Assembly: GCA_902567765.1 (NCBI GenBank)
Contig: CACFNI010000001.1
Location: forward strand, 105,879 to 169,878
Origin: an uncultured Pelagibacteraceae bacterium
GTDB lineage: Bacteria; Pseudomonadota; Alphaproteobacteria; Pelagibacterales; Pelagibacteraceae
Direction of reading: 5' to 3'
DNA: 64,000 nucleotides
This document shows positions 44,687-52,861 of the stretch, one piece after another. A program made the position numbers and the translations under genes. The notes beneath the pieces were generated by a model. The model made no database searches, was not told the DNA's origin, and saw only the letters and a list, made by a program, of their open reading frames with translations. The first letter of the stretch is position 1, and the number at the start of each line of letters is the position of its first letter.

Positions 44687-45838
44687 ATGGGTCTTCACTT
44701 TTCTCAAGAAGAATTTAAATCAAGAAAATCAAAAGTTCTAAAATCTATGGATGAAAAGAATTTAGATGCTCTTATAATGTTTAGACAAGAGTCCATGTAC
44801 TGGCTAACTGGATATGATACTTTTGGTTATGTTTTTTTTCAGTCTTTAGTTTTAGACAAAAAAGGAAATATAATTTTGTTAACAAGAACTCCTGATTTAA
44901 GACAGGCTCAAAATACCTCTAATATTGAAGATATAAGAATTTGGATTGATAAAGACAAATCTAACCCTACAGATGATCTTAAAATTATTTTAGATGAATT
45001 AAATCTTAAAGGAAAAAAAATAGGAATAGAATATGAGGCCTACGGATTAACAGGACGTAATGCTCTCCGACTAAATAATTCTTTGAAAAATTATTGTACC
45101 ATTCAAGATGAGTCGGAATTAATTACAAAATTAAGAGTGGTTAAATCTAAAGAAGAAATAGTTTATGTAAGAAAAGCTGCTGAGCTCGCTGATAGAGCCC
45201 TAGATGAAGTTTGGAAAAATGCAAAAGCAGGTGTAAGTGAATCTAAGATATTAGCCGAAATGAATAAAGTTATATTTGAGGGAGGTGGAGATTATCCTGC
45301 TAATGAATTTATTATTGGTTCAGGTAAAAATGCATTACTCTGCCGTTATCAAGCAGAAAAACAAATCTTAAATAAACAAGATCAATTAACTATTGAGTGG
45401 GCTGGAACATACAGACATTATCATTCTGCAATGTTTAGAACTATTCCAATAGGAAAAGCTGATCCCGAACACCAGAAGATGCATGAAGCTTGTTTAGAAG
45501 CATTAAAAAATTGTGAAAATAAATTAAAGCCAGAAAATAAAATTGGAGAAGTTTTTGATGCTCATGCAAAAACTTTTGATGATTTTGGTTTTAATAAATC
45601 AAGAATGAATGCATGTGGTTATTCTTTAGGTGCAACTTTTTCACCAAATTGGATGGACTGGCCTATGCTATATACTGAAAATCCTTATGTGATTGAGGAA
45701 GGAAATATATTTTTTATGCATATGATATTAATGGACTCTGAAAATCAATTAGCTATGAATTTAGGGGAAACATATTTAGTGACTAAAAATGGCAATGAAA
45801 GACTTGGTAATCATAAGCTAGACTTAGTTATACTTTAA
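44687..45838 (+). CDS. M24-fold hydrolase, creatinase/ectoine-hydrolase-like
   Basis: 383 residues: N-terminal creatinase-N domain (FRQESMYWLTGYDTFGYVFFQ) and C-terminal pita-bread domain. The aminopeptidase metal ligands are largely replaced: the usual paired Asp region reads EWAGTYRHYHSAMFRT, and the His/Glu blocks read GYSLGATFSPNWMDW and EGNIFFMHMILMD. Such metal-free members include creatinase and the DoeA/EutD group that opens the ectoine ring. So it probably hydrolyses a small amide such as ectoine rather than a peptide. Overlaps the convergent permease stop in TTAA. Confidence 0.8.
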   Translation: MGLHFSQEEFKSRKSKVLKSMDEKNLDALIMFRQESMYWLTGYDTFGYVFFQSLVLDKKGNIILLTRTPDLRQAQNTSNIEDIRIWIDKDKSNPTDDLKIILDELNLKGKKIGIEYEAYGLTGRNALRLNNSLKNYCTIQDESELITKLRVVKSKEEIVYVRKAAELADRALDEVWKNAKAGVSESKILAEMNKVIFEGGGDYPANEFIIGSGKNALLCRYQAEKQILNKQDQLTIEWAGTYRHYHSAMFRTIPIGKADPEHQKMHEACLEALKNCENKLKPENKIGEVFDAHAKTFDDFGFNKSRMNACGYSLGATFSPNWMDWPMLYTENPYVIEEGNIFFMHMILMDSENQLAMNLGETYLVTKNGNERLGNHKLDLVIL

Positions 45839-46512
45839 TTAAAACTATATTTTTTTTCTAAAAATTTAATCAAATTGTGAATAATGAAAGTCATAAATAG
45901 ATAAATACCACCTGCAACTATAAATACCTCAATAGGTTTAAAGGTTGTAGAAATTATATATTTAGCGACGCCAGTTAAGTCCATAATTGTAACAGTGCTT
46001 GCTAAAGAAGTTCCTTTCATCATTAAAATGATTTCGTTTCCGTATGCTGGAAGAGATTGTCTAATAGCTATAGGAATTTGTATTTTATAAAAAATTATCT
46101 TATTTGATATTCCTAAACTCTTGCCTGCTTCTACTATTCCAGGTTTAATTGTTTGAAACGCAGATCTTAATATTTCAGATGTGTAAGCACCCGTGTTTAA
46201 AGCAAAGGCAATTATTGCGCACCAGTATGGTTCTTTTAAAATGACCCACAAAAATGTTGATCTTAAGTATTCAATCTGACCCAGGCCAAAATAAATTATA
46301 AATATTTGAACTAATAAAGGTGTGCCCCTAAATACGTAAGAGTATCCATAAGCAAACTTATTTAGAAAAATATTTTTATTTAATCTCAGAATTGCAAAAA
46401 ATAATCCAACAAATAATCCAATAATTAAAGAAGCCGATAAGAGTTTTAAAGTAATAACAGCAGCGTTTAATAATTTTGGAAAACTATTTGCCATTAATTC
46501 TAAATCCATCAA
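45835..46512 (-). CDS. Polar amino acid ABC transporter permease (HisM-like)
   Basis: 225 residues, about five helices, with RGTPLLVQIFIIYFGLGQI and the coupling-loop block EAGKSLGISNKIIFYKIQIP. Pairs with the preceding permease; overlaps its gene by 4 bp. Amino-acid specificity comes from the binding protein two genes upstream. Confidence 0.91.
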   Translation of the reverse strand: MMDLELMANSFPKLLNAAVITLKLLSASLIIGLFVGLFFAILRLNKNIFLNKFAYGYSYVFRGTPLLVQIFIIYFGLGQIEYLRSTFLWVILKEPYWCAIIAFALNTGAYTSEILRSAFQTIKPGIVEAGKSLGISNKIIFYKIQIPIAIRQSLPAYGNEIILMMKGTSLASTVTIMDLTGVAKYIISTTFKPIEVFIVAGGIYLFMTFIIHNLIKFLEKKYSFN

Positions 46513-47201
46513 TACCCCCTGCTATATTTGGCTTCTAATTTATTTATTATCTTCATGCTCAAAAATGTCAGCATTAAATATAAAACAGCTGCAAAAGAGT
46601 AAAAAAATAATGGATCTCTAGTAGATCCCGCAGCAATGTAAGACTGTCTCATAATTTCCACCAAACCAGTTACAGATATTAAAGAAGTATCTTTTAGTGT
46701 AATTTGCCAAACATTGCTCAAATTAGGAATAGCTAATCTTAAAGTCTGAGGGAGAATTATTTTATAAAATTGTGCAAATTTATTCAAACCCATTACTTTA
46801 GCAGCTTCAAATTGACCTTTATCAATAGATTGTATTGCTCCTCTAAAAACCTCAGTAGAATACGCACCAGAAATAATTCCGATTGCAAATGAACCAGTAA
46901 TGAATGCATTAATCTCTATATATTCATTATAGCCAAAAATTGATGCAACAAACATTACTGCTCCACTCCCACCAAAGAAAAGTAAATAGATTACTAATAG
47001 TTCGGGAACTCCTCGGATTACTGTTGTGTAAGTATTTCCAATAAGATTACATAATTTGTTTTTTGATAATTTGAGAGGAGTAAATATTAAAGCAAAAAGA
47101 AAACCTATTAGCATAGCTGTTATTGAAACAGCGATAGTCATTAGAGTGGCAATAAATAATTCATCGCCCCATCCAGTTTTTCCAAATGCTAGAAGTTCCA
47201 T
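46509..47201 (-). CDS. Polar amino acid ABC transporter permease (HisQ-like)
   Basis: 230 residues, five helices, with RGVPELLVIYLLFFGGSGAV and the coupling block FEAAKVMGLNKFAQFYKIILP. Together with the HisM-like permease it forms the heterodimeric channel. Separated from the binding-protein gene by 44 bp holding a perfect stem-loop. No ATP-binding gene lies in this cluster. Confidence 0.91.
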   Translation of the reverse strand: MELLAFGKTGWGDELFIATLMTIAVSITAMLIGFLFALIFTPLKLSKNKLCNLIGNTYTTVIRGVPELLVIYLLFFGGSGAVMFVASIFGYNEYIEINAFITGSFAIGIISGAYSTEVFRGAIQSIDKGQFEAAKVMGLNKFAQFYKIILPQTLRLAIPNLSNVWQITLKDTSLISVTGLVEIMRQSYIAAGSTRDPLFFYSFAAVLYLMLTFLSMKIINKLEAKYSRGY

Positions 47202-47207
47202 AAAGAC

Positions 47208-47232
47208 TGGCGACTATATATTATAGTCGCCA
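47208..47232 (-). other. Intercistronic stem-loop between binding-protein and permease genes
   Basis: Perfect 11-bp inverted repeat TGGCGACTATA (47208-47218) and TATAGTCGCCA (47222-47232) with a 3-base loop. No T-tract follows on the minus strand, so it is more likely to stabilise the upstream binding-protein mRNA against 3' decay than to terminate. Confidence 0.65.
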
Positions 47233-47245
47233 AATCTAAAATTAA

Positions 47246-48073
47246 TTACATAGAAGCGTCAAAACCGAACCACTTAGTAGCTATTCTACTAATGTCGCCA
47301 TTCTTTCTCGCCTTATCAATTGCTTTGTTAAAAGCATTTAAAAGTTCAGTATCATCTTTTCTAATACCAACTCCTACACCATTACCAAAAGCACCGCCTG
47401 AAAAAGTAGGACCAACTAAAACTACTGGTTTACCAGATTTTTCAGCGTAATCACTAAAAGCTACTGCAGCAGCTAAAGCGGCATCACATCTTCCTGATGC
47501 TAAATCTAAGTTTACCTCGTCTTGAGTTTTATATGTTCTGACATTTACTTTTCCAACATCACCTGAATCTAAAAAGTTTTGGTGAATTGTTGCTGTTTGA
47601 ACACAAACAGTTTTTCCAGCCAATGCGGCAGTTAAAGTTTTTAATGCTTTTTTTGCAGCTGCATTAGGTTTAGTTAGATTAATACCTGCAGGTGTATCCA
47701 AACCCTCTAAACCTGAACCTTTCATGACTGCTAATGAAGCAACCTCATCTGCGTATCCTTGAGAAAAGCTTATTGCTTTTTGTCTTTCGGCAGTAATTGA
47801 CATTCCTGCCATGATAGCATCAAACTTTCTCATTATAAGAGCTGGAATCATACCATCCCAATCTTGTTCAACTATTTCGCACTGTTCTCCAATATATCTG
47901 CAAAGCGTCCAAGCTAATTCAACCTCAAATCCAATAAGTTTGCCTGAAGCATCTTTTGAATTCCAAGGAGGATAGGCGCCTTCAGTTCCAATTTTTATTT
48001 TACCAGCATTAGCACTTCCTAATAACAAAAAAGATACTAAAACTGTAAAAATTATTTTTTTAAATGTATTCAT
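47246..48073 (-). CDS. Polar amino acid ABC transporter substrate-binding protein
   Basis: 275-residue family 3 periplasmic binding protein. Signal peptide about 1-23 (ending SANA), then KIKIGTEGAYPPWNSKDASG, GFEVELAWTLC, DWDGMIPALIMRKFDAIMAG and SITAERQKAISFSQGY, the HisJ/ArgT/octopine-type pattern. A basic amino acid is plausible. A strong SD (GGAGGG) precedes the ATG. First gene of the transporter operon. Confidence 0.93.
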   Translation of the reverse strand: MNTFKKIIFTVLVSFLLLGSANAGKIKIGTEGAYPPWNSKDASGKLIGFEVELAWTLCRYIGEQCEIVEQDWDGMIPALIMRKFDAIMAGMSITAERQKAISFSQGYADEVASLAVMKGSGLEGLDTPAGINLTKPNAAAKKALKTLTAALAGKTVCVQTATIHQNFLDSGDVGKVNVRTYKTQDEVNLDLASGRCDAALAAAVAFSDYAEKSGKPVVLVGPTFSGGAFGNGVGVGIRKDDTELLNAFNKAIDKARKNGDISRIATKWFGFDASM

Positions 48074-48131
48074 TATTTCCCTCCGTAAAAGAATAATTAT
48101 TTCACAATTTTGATGAATTAAAAAGAAAATT

Positions 48132-49172
48132 CTAGTGATTTATTGAAGACGAAAAATTCCAGGAACAGTCGAAACTAGGTATATAAACTCTATCAAGAGT
48201 AGCATTTCCAAAATTTTTATTAAATACTTTTAGCCATTTGTCTACTTGTTTAGGTTTCTTGTCTTGGCTACCTACCTGAGCAGTGATAACTCCATTGGGT
48301 TTTAATATTCTTACTAAAGAATCCATATTCTTAGCAGCTAAATCAATACAGAATTGATCATCATTTAAATCAACAAAAATTTTATCATATCTGTCATCTT
48401 CAATTTTTTTAATACTTTCAAATGCATCTCCCCAAATACATTTAACCGAATTTTTTTTTGTTGCTTTGTCTCCAATTGAACCGAGATGTTTTTCACAAAC
48501 TTCAACTACTTCAGGATCAAGCTCGAACCAATCTATATACCCAAATTCTTTTGATATACATTCTCTAGCTACACCTCCGTCTCCACCACCAATAATAGCT
48601 GCTGTTTCTTTATTTTTATTTAGTTTTAACCCGGCATTAACAAATGTACCGCTATAAAGATGCTCGTCTTTAGTTGCAACTTGGATTTCATTATCAATAA
48701 ATAAGGATTTTCCAAATTGTTCTAAATCTAAAATTTCAATATGTTGACCTACTTTTGAAGTAAAGTCCTCAAGTACATTTTTTACTACATATGATTTTTG
48801 TAATCCTGGAGAGCTATATATATCGTGATATAGAGCTATAGTATCTCTATTAAATTCTTTTTTTACAATTCTTTTGTGTTCAATTTCTTTTTTAATTATA
48901 TCTATTGCAATCGAAGGAGAAACTTTTCCACAAGTAAAAAAATCAAAACTTATTATCCCATTTTCTGGAAAAGTATGAAAACTAATATGACTTTCTGCTA
49001 ATAAAGCAACTAAAGTAAAGCCTTGGGGTTTAAATTTATATTTGGATATTTCTAAAACTGTGACTTTTGCTTTTTTAGCAATTTTATAAACTAATTTTTC
49101 ATAAAACGATGGATCGTATTCTTTTTTCGTCCCAATAATATCTAATGTTATATGCTCCCCAACTTTAGTCAT
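48132..49172 (-). CDS. speDE: Fused S-adenosylmethionine decarboxylase - aminopropyltransferase
   Basis: 346 residues joining two polyamine enzymes. Residues 1 to about 110 are a prokaryotic SpeD: ESHISFHTFPENG contains the autocleavage Glu60-Ser61 (pyruvoyl precursor), His66, and Cys81 in FDFFTCG, with the same spacing as Ser63/His68/Cys83 of Thermotoga SpeD. Residues about 115-346 are a spermidine-synthase domain with AIIGGGDGGVARECISKEF and WFELDPEVVEVC. However the YHE block reads DEHLYSGTF and the VDSSDP-type loop reads FVDLNDDQFC, so aminopropyl acceptor specificity is uncertain. Upstream of this gene on the same strand lie the MTA-salvage genes. Confidence 0.87.
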   Translation of the reverse strand: MTKVGEHITLDIIGTKKEYDPSFYEKLVYKIAKKAKVTVLEISKYKFKPQGFTLVALLAESHISFHTFPENGIISFDFFTCGKVSPSIAIDIIKKEIEHKRIVKKEFNRDTIALYHDIYSSPGLQKSYVVKNVLEDFTSKVGQHIEILDLEQFGKSLFIDNEIQVATKDEHLYSGTFVNAGLKLNKNKETAAIIGGGDGGVARECISKEFGYIDWFELDPEVVEVCEKHLGSIGDKATKKNSVKCIWGDAFESIKKIEDDRYDKIFVDLNDDQFCIDLAAKNMDSLVRILKPNGVITAQVGSQDKKPKQVDKWLKVFNKNFGNATLDRVYIPSFDCSWNFSSSINH

Positions 49173-49178
49173 AAAAAA

Positions 49179-49844
49179 TTATTCACTTTTATAATATTTT
49201 ACTTTATCTAAAATTTTTTCCATCTCAGAAGATGAAAGAATCTTAGGTTCTCCTAACTTTAACGCAATTACATATTGATGACAAATATTTTCTACTTCTT
49301 GTGCAAGTTCAAAGGCCTGTTTAAGATTTTGTCCAAATGCAACCTGACCATGATTTGACATTAGACAGGCCTTTCTATTTTCTAACGAGTTAATAATATT
49401 TTTTGATAACTCAGATGTGCCAAAAGTTGCATAATCTGCACACTTAATGTCGTTTCCTCCTGCTAATGCAACCATATAATGAAAAGCAGGAATAGGTTTT
49501 CCATGAGATGATACTGCTGTAGCGTGTGGTGAATGAGCGTGCACTATAGCTCTTGCTTCGGCTTTATTTGTATAAATGTCTTGATGAAATCGCCATTCTG
49601 ATGAGGGTTTTTTTCCAGAATTAAACCACCTTAAAAAATCTTTCTTTTCTCCTAGTGATAAAAATACAATATCCGCTGGCTTAAGATCTTCATATTTTTT
49701 TCCAGATGGAGTTATATAAAACCCATCTATATTATTTTCAGTTGCTTTTACTGATAAGTTTCCTGATCTAAGAGGTGATAAATTTGTCGTGTTAAGTTTT
49801 ATTGAAAATTCAATTATATCCTCTCTTATCTTTAAATTTTCCAT
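49179..49844 (-). CDS. Class II aldolase/adducin family protein, probable methylthioribulose-1-phosphate aldolase
   Basis: 221-residue zinc aldolase fold related to fuculose-phosphate aldolase: RSGNLSVK, TPSGKKYEDL, the active-site Glu in PSSEWRFHQDIY, metal His in IVHAHSPHATAVSSHG and SNHGQVAFG. In the mtnA-mtnP neighbourhood two roles fit: MtnB dehydratase of the universal salvage path, or the Ald2-type aldolase that splits methylthioribulose 1-phosphate to DHAP and methylthioacetaldehyde. The EWRFH motif and the absence of mtnC/mtnD nearby favour the aldolase. Start overlaps the stop of a 58-residue ORF by one base. Confidence 0.83.
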   Translation of the reverse strand: MENLKIREDIIEFSIKLNTTNLSPLRSGNLSVKATENNIDGFYITPSGKKYEDLKPADIVFLSLGEKKDFLRWFNSGKKPSSEWRFHQDIYTNKAEARAIVHAHSPHATAVSSHGKPIPAFHYMVALAGGNDIKCADYATFGTSELSKNIINSLENRKACLMSNHGQVAFGQNLKQAFELAQEVENICHQYVIALKLGEPKILSSSEMEKILDKVKYYKSE

Positions 49845-50020
49845 TACTTAATTTCTTTTTCACAGAGTTTTTTTGCTTTTTCTAAATCAAAATTTTCTAC
49901 TTTATTTTTTTGAGCCATAATACATGCAGATATAGATCTATTTCTGTTATGGTCACTAAATGATAGAACTACAAACATTCCAATAATTATTAAAATTACT
50001 AATAAAATATTTTTTTTCAT
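49844..50020 (-). CDS. 58-residue single-pass membrane protein
   Basis: A short gene: MKKNILLVILIIIGMFVVLS forms one hydrophobic segment, followed by a charged tail with two Cys (SACIMAQKNK and AKKLCEKEIK). Its stop TAA and the aldolase ATG overlap as TAATG, and its ATG directly follows the stop of the 111-residue gene, so it is locked into the salvage operon by translational coupling. Function unknown; a processed lipoprotein is unlikely because no lipobox Cys follows the helix. Confidence 0.65.
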   Translation of the reverse strand: MKKNILLVILIIIGMFVVLSFSDHNRNRSISACIMAQKNKVENFDLEKAKKLCEKEIK

Positions 50021-50356
50021 TTAATTACTTGTTCGACTTCTTCCATTTTTTAACTTTTTTGAAAATACATAACCAAATATTAAACCTACCAAAATTAACA
50101 TATATTTGTAAAACTTAAGTATAACAAAAACAATTGGTAATTCTTTTTCATCTGGGTTTTTAGAAAAAAAATTGGTCGAAGCATCTTCATGCAAATCGAT
50201 TGATCCAAAAATTAAATAAAGGCCATATATAACTAAATAAATACAAGGGATAGTTGATATATATAATAAAATTTTGTTCTCCTTTATCAAACTTAAAAAA
50301 TTAGCTGATATCGCTACCATAACTAAACAAACTAATGAAAAAATTAATGGGTTCAT
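50021..50356 (-). CDS. 111-residue membrane protein of unknown function
   Basis: Three predicted helices (about 2-22, 28-50 and 74-98), a loop rich in acidic residues (HEDASTNFFSKNPDEKE) and a basic C-terminal tail. Not recognised. Overlaps mtnA by 4 bp on one side and abuts the 58-residue gene on the other, so it is co-transcribed with methionine-salvage genes. Confidence 0.72.
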   Translation of the reverse strand: MNPLIFSLVCLVMVAISANFLSLIKENKILLYISTIPCIYLVIYGLYLIFGSIDLHEDASTNFFSKNPDEKELPIVFVILKFYKYMLILVGLIFGYVFSKKLKNGRSRTSN

Positions 50357-51423
50357 TTAAATAATTTTGCTAATCCCTCTTTTGATGCATCACAAATACC
50401 TTTTTCTGTAATTAGTCCTGTAATATATTTTGCTGGAGTTATATCAAAAGCTAAGTTCATTGCTTTACTTTTATTTGGGTAAATTAAGACTTTTTTAATC
50501 TTGTTGTTTTCATCCAAACCTTCAACATGAGACAACTCCTCAGAATTTCTTTCTTCAATTGGAATGTCTTTAAAATCTTTTATATCCCAATCAATTGTAG
50601 AACTTGATAATGCTACATAAAAAGGAATTTTATTATCATGAGCTGCAAGTGCTTTTAAATAGGTTCCAACTTTATTACAAACATCTCCATTTGATAGAGT
50701 TCTATCAGTACCAACAATACACATATCAACCTGGCCTCTTTGCATTAAAATTCCACCAGTATTATCTGCAATAATTGTGTTTTTAATTCCTTCTTCATTT
50801 AATTCAAATGAAGTTAAATTGGCCCCTTGATTTCTTGGTCTTGTTTCATCTGCCCAAACATGAACTGGAATTCCATTTTTGTGGGCATGATAAATTGGTG
50901 AAGTTGCAGTACCCCAATTTATAGTCGCTAGCCATCCTGCGTTACAATGAGTCAAGATATTAACTGTATCTTTTTTTTTATTATATATATCCTCAATCAC
51001 TTTTAGACCATTTAAGCCAATACTTTCACAAAATTTTATATCTTCATCACAAATTTCCTTAGCCTCATTTATCGCAATATCTAAAATTTTATCGCTATTA
51101 ACGCCTTTTAGTTTTTTTAACATTCTATCAATAGCCCATTTAAGATTTATTGCTGTTGGTCTTGATTTAATTAAATCTTCTGCAGATTTTTTCAAAAAAG
51201 ATTGATCATTGTTTTCTAAAATGGATAATACTAATCCATAAGCTGCTGTAGCGCCTATTAATGGAGCGCCCCTGACTTCCATTACTTTAATTGCATTTAT
51301 TGCATCTTTAACTGTTTTTAGATCTTTGATTATAAATTGATGCGGAAGTTTAGTTTGGTCAATAATTTTTACAATATTATTTTCAAACCAGATTGTTCGA
51401 TAATCTTTTCCATCAATTTTCAT
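50353..51423 (-). CDS. mtnA: S-methyl-5-thioribose-1-phosphate isomerase
   Basis: Isomerises methylthioribose 1-phosphate to methylthioribulose 1-phosphate. 356 residues with VMEVRGAPLIGATAAYG near residue 50, the catalytic-Cys block LTHCNAGWLAT and catalytic Asp in IIADNTGGILMQRG, then CIVGTDRTLSNGDVCNKVGT. These distinguish MtnA from eIF2B-type paralogues. Overlaps mtnP by 4 bp. Confidence 0.95.
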   Translation of the reverse strand: MKIDGKDYRTIWFENNIVKIIDQTKLPHQFIIKDLKTVKDAINAIKVMEVRGAPLIGATAAYGLVLSILENNDQSFLKKSAEDLIKSRPTAINLKWAIDRMLKKLKGVNSDKILDIAINEAKEICDEDIKFCESIGLNGLKVIEDIYNKKKDTVNILTHCNAGWLATINWGTATSPIYHAHKNGIPVHVWADETRPRNQGANLTSFELNEEGIKNTIIADNTGGILMQRGQVDMCIVGTDRTLSNGDVCNKVGTYLKALAAHDNKIPFYVALSSSTIDWDIKDFKDIPIEERNSEELSHVEGLDENNKIKKVLIYPNKSKAMNLAFDITPAKYITGLITEKGICDASKEGLAKLFK

Positions 51424-52295
51424 TTTAAAACTCGCCCTGCAACTGTCTTAAGTTTGTTTTTTGTTTTTTGTGTCCTTTTTTCTGGAGCTGTTATAATTGC
51501 AACATCTAAACAATTATTTGTTGGATCTTTAGGATCAATGTGATCCTCAAAATTATCAATTAAATTTTTAATCATATTTTTTGCTTTTGCAGCATTTCCT
51601 AAAAGAACTTTTATTACTTGTTGCACATCAACATTTTCATGATCTGGATGCCAACAGTCATAATCAGTTACCATGGATACTGATGCATATCTAATTTCTG
51701 CTTCTCTTGCTAATTTAGCTTCAGGCATATTTGTCATTCCAATTACATCCGCTTTCCAAGATCTATATAAATTAGATTCCGCTAATGTAGAAAATTGAGG
51801 ACCTTCCATTACCACATATGTCCCTCCTCTTTGATATTCTATTTTTTCTTTTTTGATTGCCTCTTCGCAGGCATTCATTAATCCATTCGATGTGGGGTGA
51901 GCCATAGATACATGAGCTACTATTTCGTCATCAAAAAAAGTTTTATTTCTTGCAAATGTCCTATCAATGAACTGATCAATTATAACAAATTTCCCTGGTG
52001 GCAAATCCTCTTTTAATGAACCAACAGCTGAGACTGAAACAATATCAGTAACGCCTAACTGTTTAAGAGCATCAATATTAGATCTGAAATTAATATTTGA
52101 TGGATTTATAAAATGACCTCTTCCATGTCTTGGTAAAAAAAAAACTTCTTTTCCTTTAAAATTAGTTTTTAAAATTTTATCTGAAGGCTTACCCCAGGGT
52201 GTATTTATCTCAAGTAACTCCCTATCTTTAAATTCTTCAACATCGTAAAGACCACTTCCACCAATAACAGCTAATTTATTGTTTGCCATATACAA
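51420..52295 (-). CDS. mtnP: S-methyl-5'-thioadenosine phosphorylase
   Basis: Phosphorolysis of methylthioadenosine to adenine and methylthioribose 1-phosphate. 291 residues: IGGSGLYD, FLPRHGRGHFINPSNINFRS, VMEGPQFSTLAES, GMTNMPEAKLAREAEI (adenine-type specificity) and MVTDYDCWH. Adenine released here could be captured by the divergent apt gene 35 bp away. Confidence 0.95.
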   Translation of the reverse strand: MYMANNKLAVIGGSGLYDVEEFKDRELLEINTPWGKPSDKILKTNFKGKEVFFLPRHGRGHFINPSNINFRSNIDALKQLGVTDIVSVSAVGSLKEDLPPGKFVIIDQFIDRTFARNKTFFDDEIVAHVSMAHPTSNGLMNACEEAIKKEKIEYQRGGTYVVMEGPQFSTLAESNLYRSWKADVIGMTNMPEAKLAREAEIRYASVSMVTDYDCWHPDHENVDVQQVIKVLLGNAAKAKNMIKNLIDNFEDHIDPKDPTNNCLDVAIITAPEKRTQKTKNKLKTVAGRVLK

Positions 52296-52330
52296 AAAAT
52301 AATTTATTTATTTATATAACTCAAATTAAT

Positions 52331-52858
52331 ATGGATTTAAAAGAATATATTAGATCAATACCAGACTATCCTAAAAAAGGGATTTTATTTAGGGATATTA
52401 CAACCTTGATCAAAAACGAAAAAGCTTTTACTGAAACGATTAATCAAATAGTTGAAAGATCAAAAAATTTTAAGTTTAATAAAATAGCTGCAATCGAGTC
52501 TAGGGGATTTGTATTTGCCTCAGCAGTTTCCTATTTGCTTAAAAAACCATTTATTCTTTTAAGAAAAAAAAATAAGCTTCCTGCCGAAAGATACTCAGTA
52601 GATTTTGAGCTTGAATATGGGACTGCAACAATCGAAATGCATAAAGATTCAATCTACAAAGAAGATTCAGTTTTAATAATTGACGATTTAATAGCTACTG
52701 GAGGAACAGCTGATGCTGCTGCCAAAATAATCGAAATGTCAAAAGGAAAAGTAGCTGGCTTTATTTTTGTTATAAATCTTTTTGACTTAGGTGGATGTGA
52801 TAATTTGATTAAGAAGAACTATAAGGTAGAAAATTTAATTAATTTCCCAGGACATTAA
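52331..52858 (+). CDS. apt: Adenine phosphoribosyltransferase
   Basis: Makes AMP from adenine and PRPP. 175 residues from the MDLKEYIRSIPDYP start at 52331. An upstream in-frame start at 52283 would overlap the divergent mtnP start and is unlikely. Signatures: GILFRDITTL, AIESRGFVFA, LPAERYSVDFELEYG and the PRPP loop VLIIDDLIATGGTA. Divergence from mtnP links it to adenine recycling. Ends 3 bp from the convergent GT2 gene. Confidence 0.94.
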   Translation: MDLKEYIRSIPDYPKKGILFRDITTLIKNEKAFTETINQIVERSKNFKFNKIAAIESRGFVFASAVSYLLKKPFILLRKKNKLPAERYSVDFELEYGTATIEMHKDSIYKEDSVLIIDDLIATGGTADAAAKIIEMSKGKVAGFIFVINLFDLGGCDNLIKKNYKVENLINFPGH

Positions 52859-52861
52859 AAA

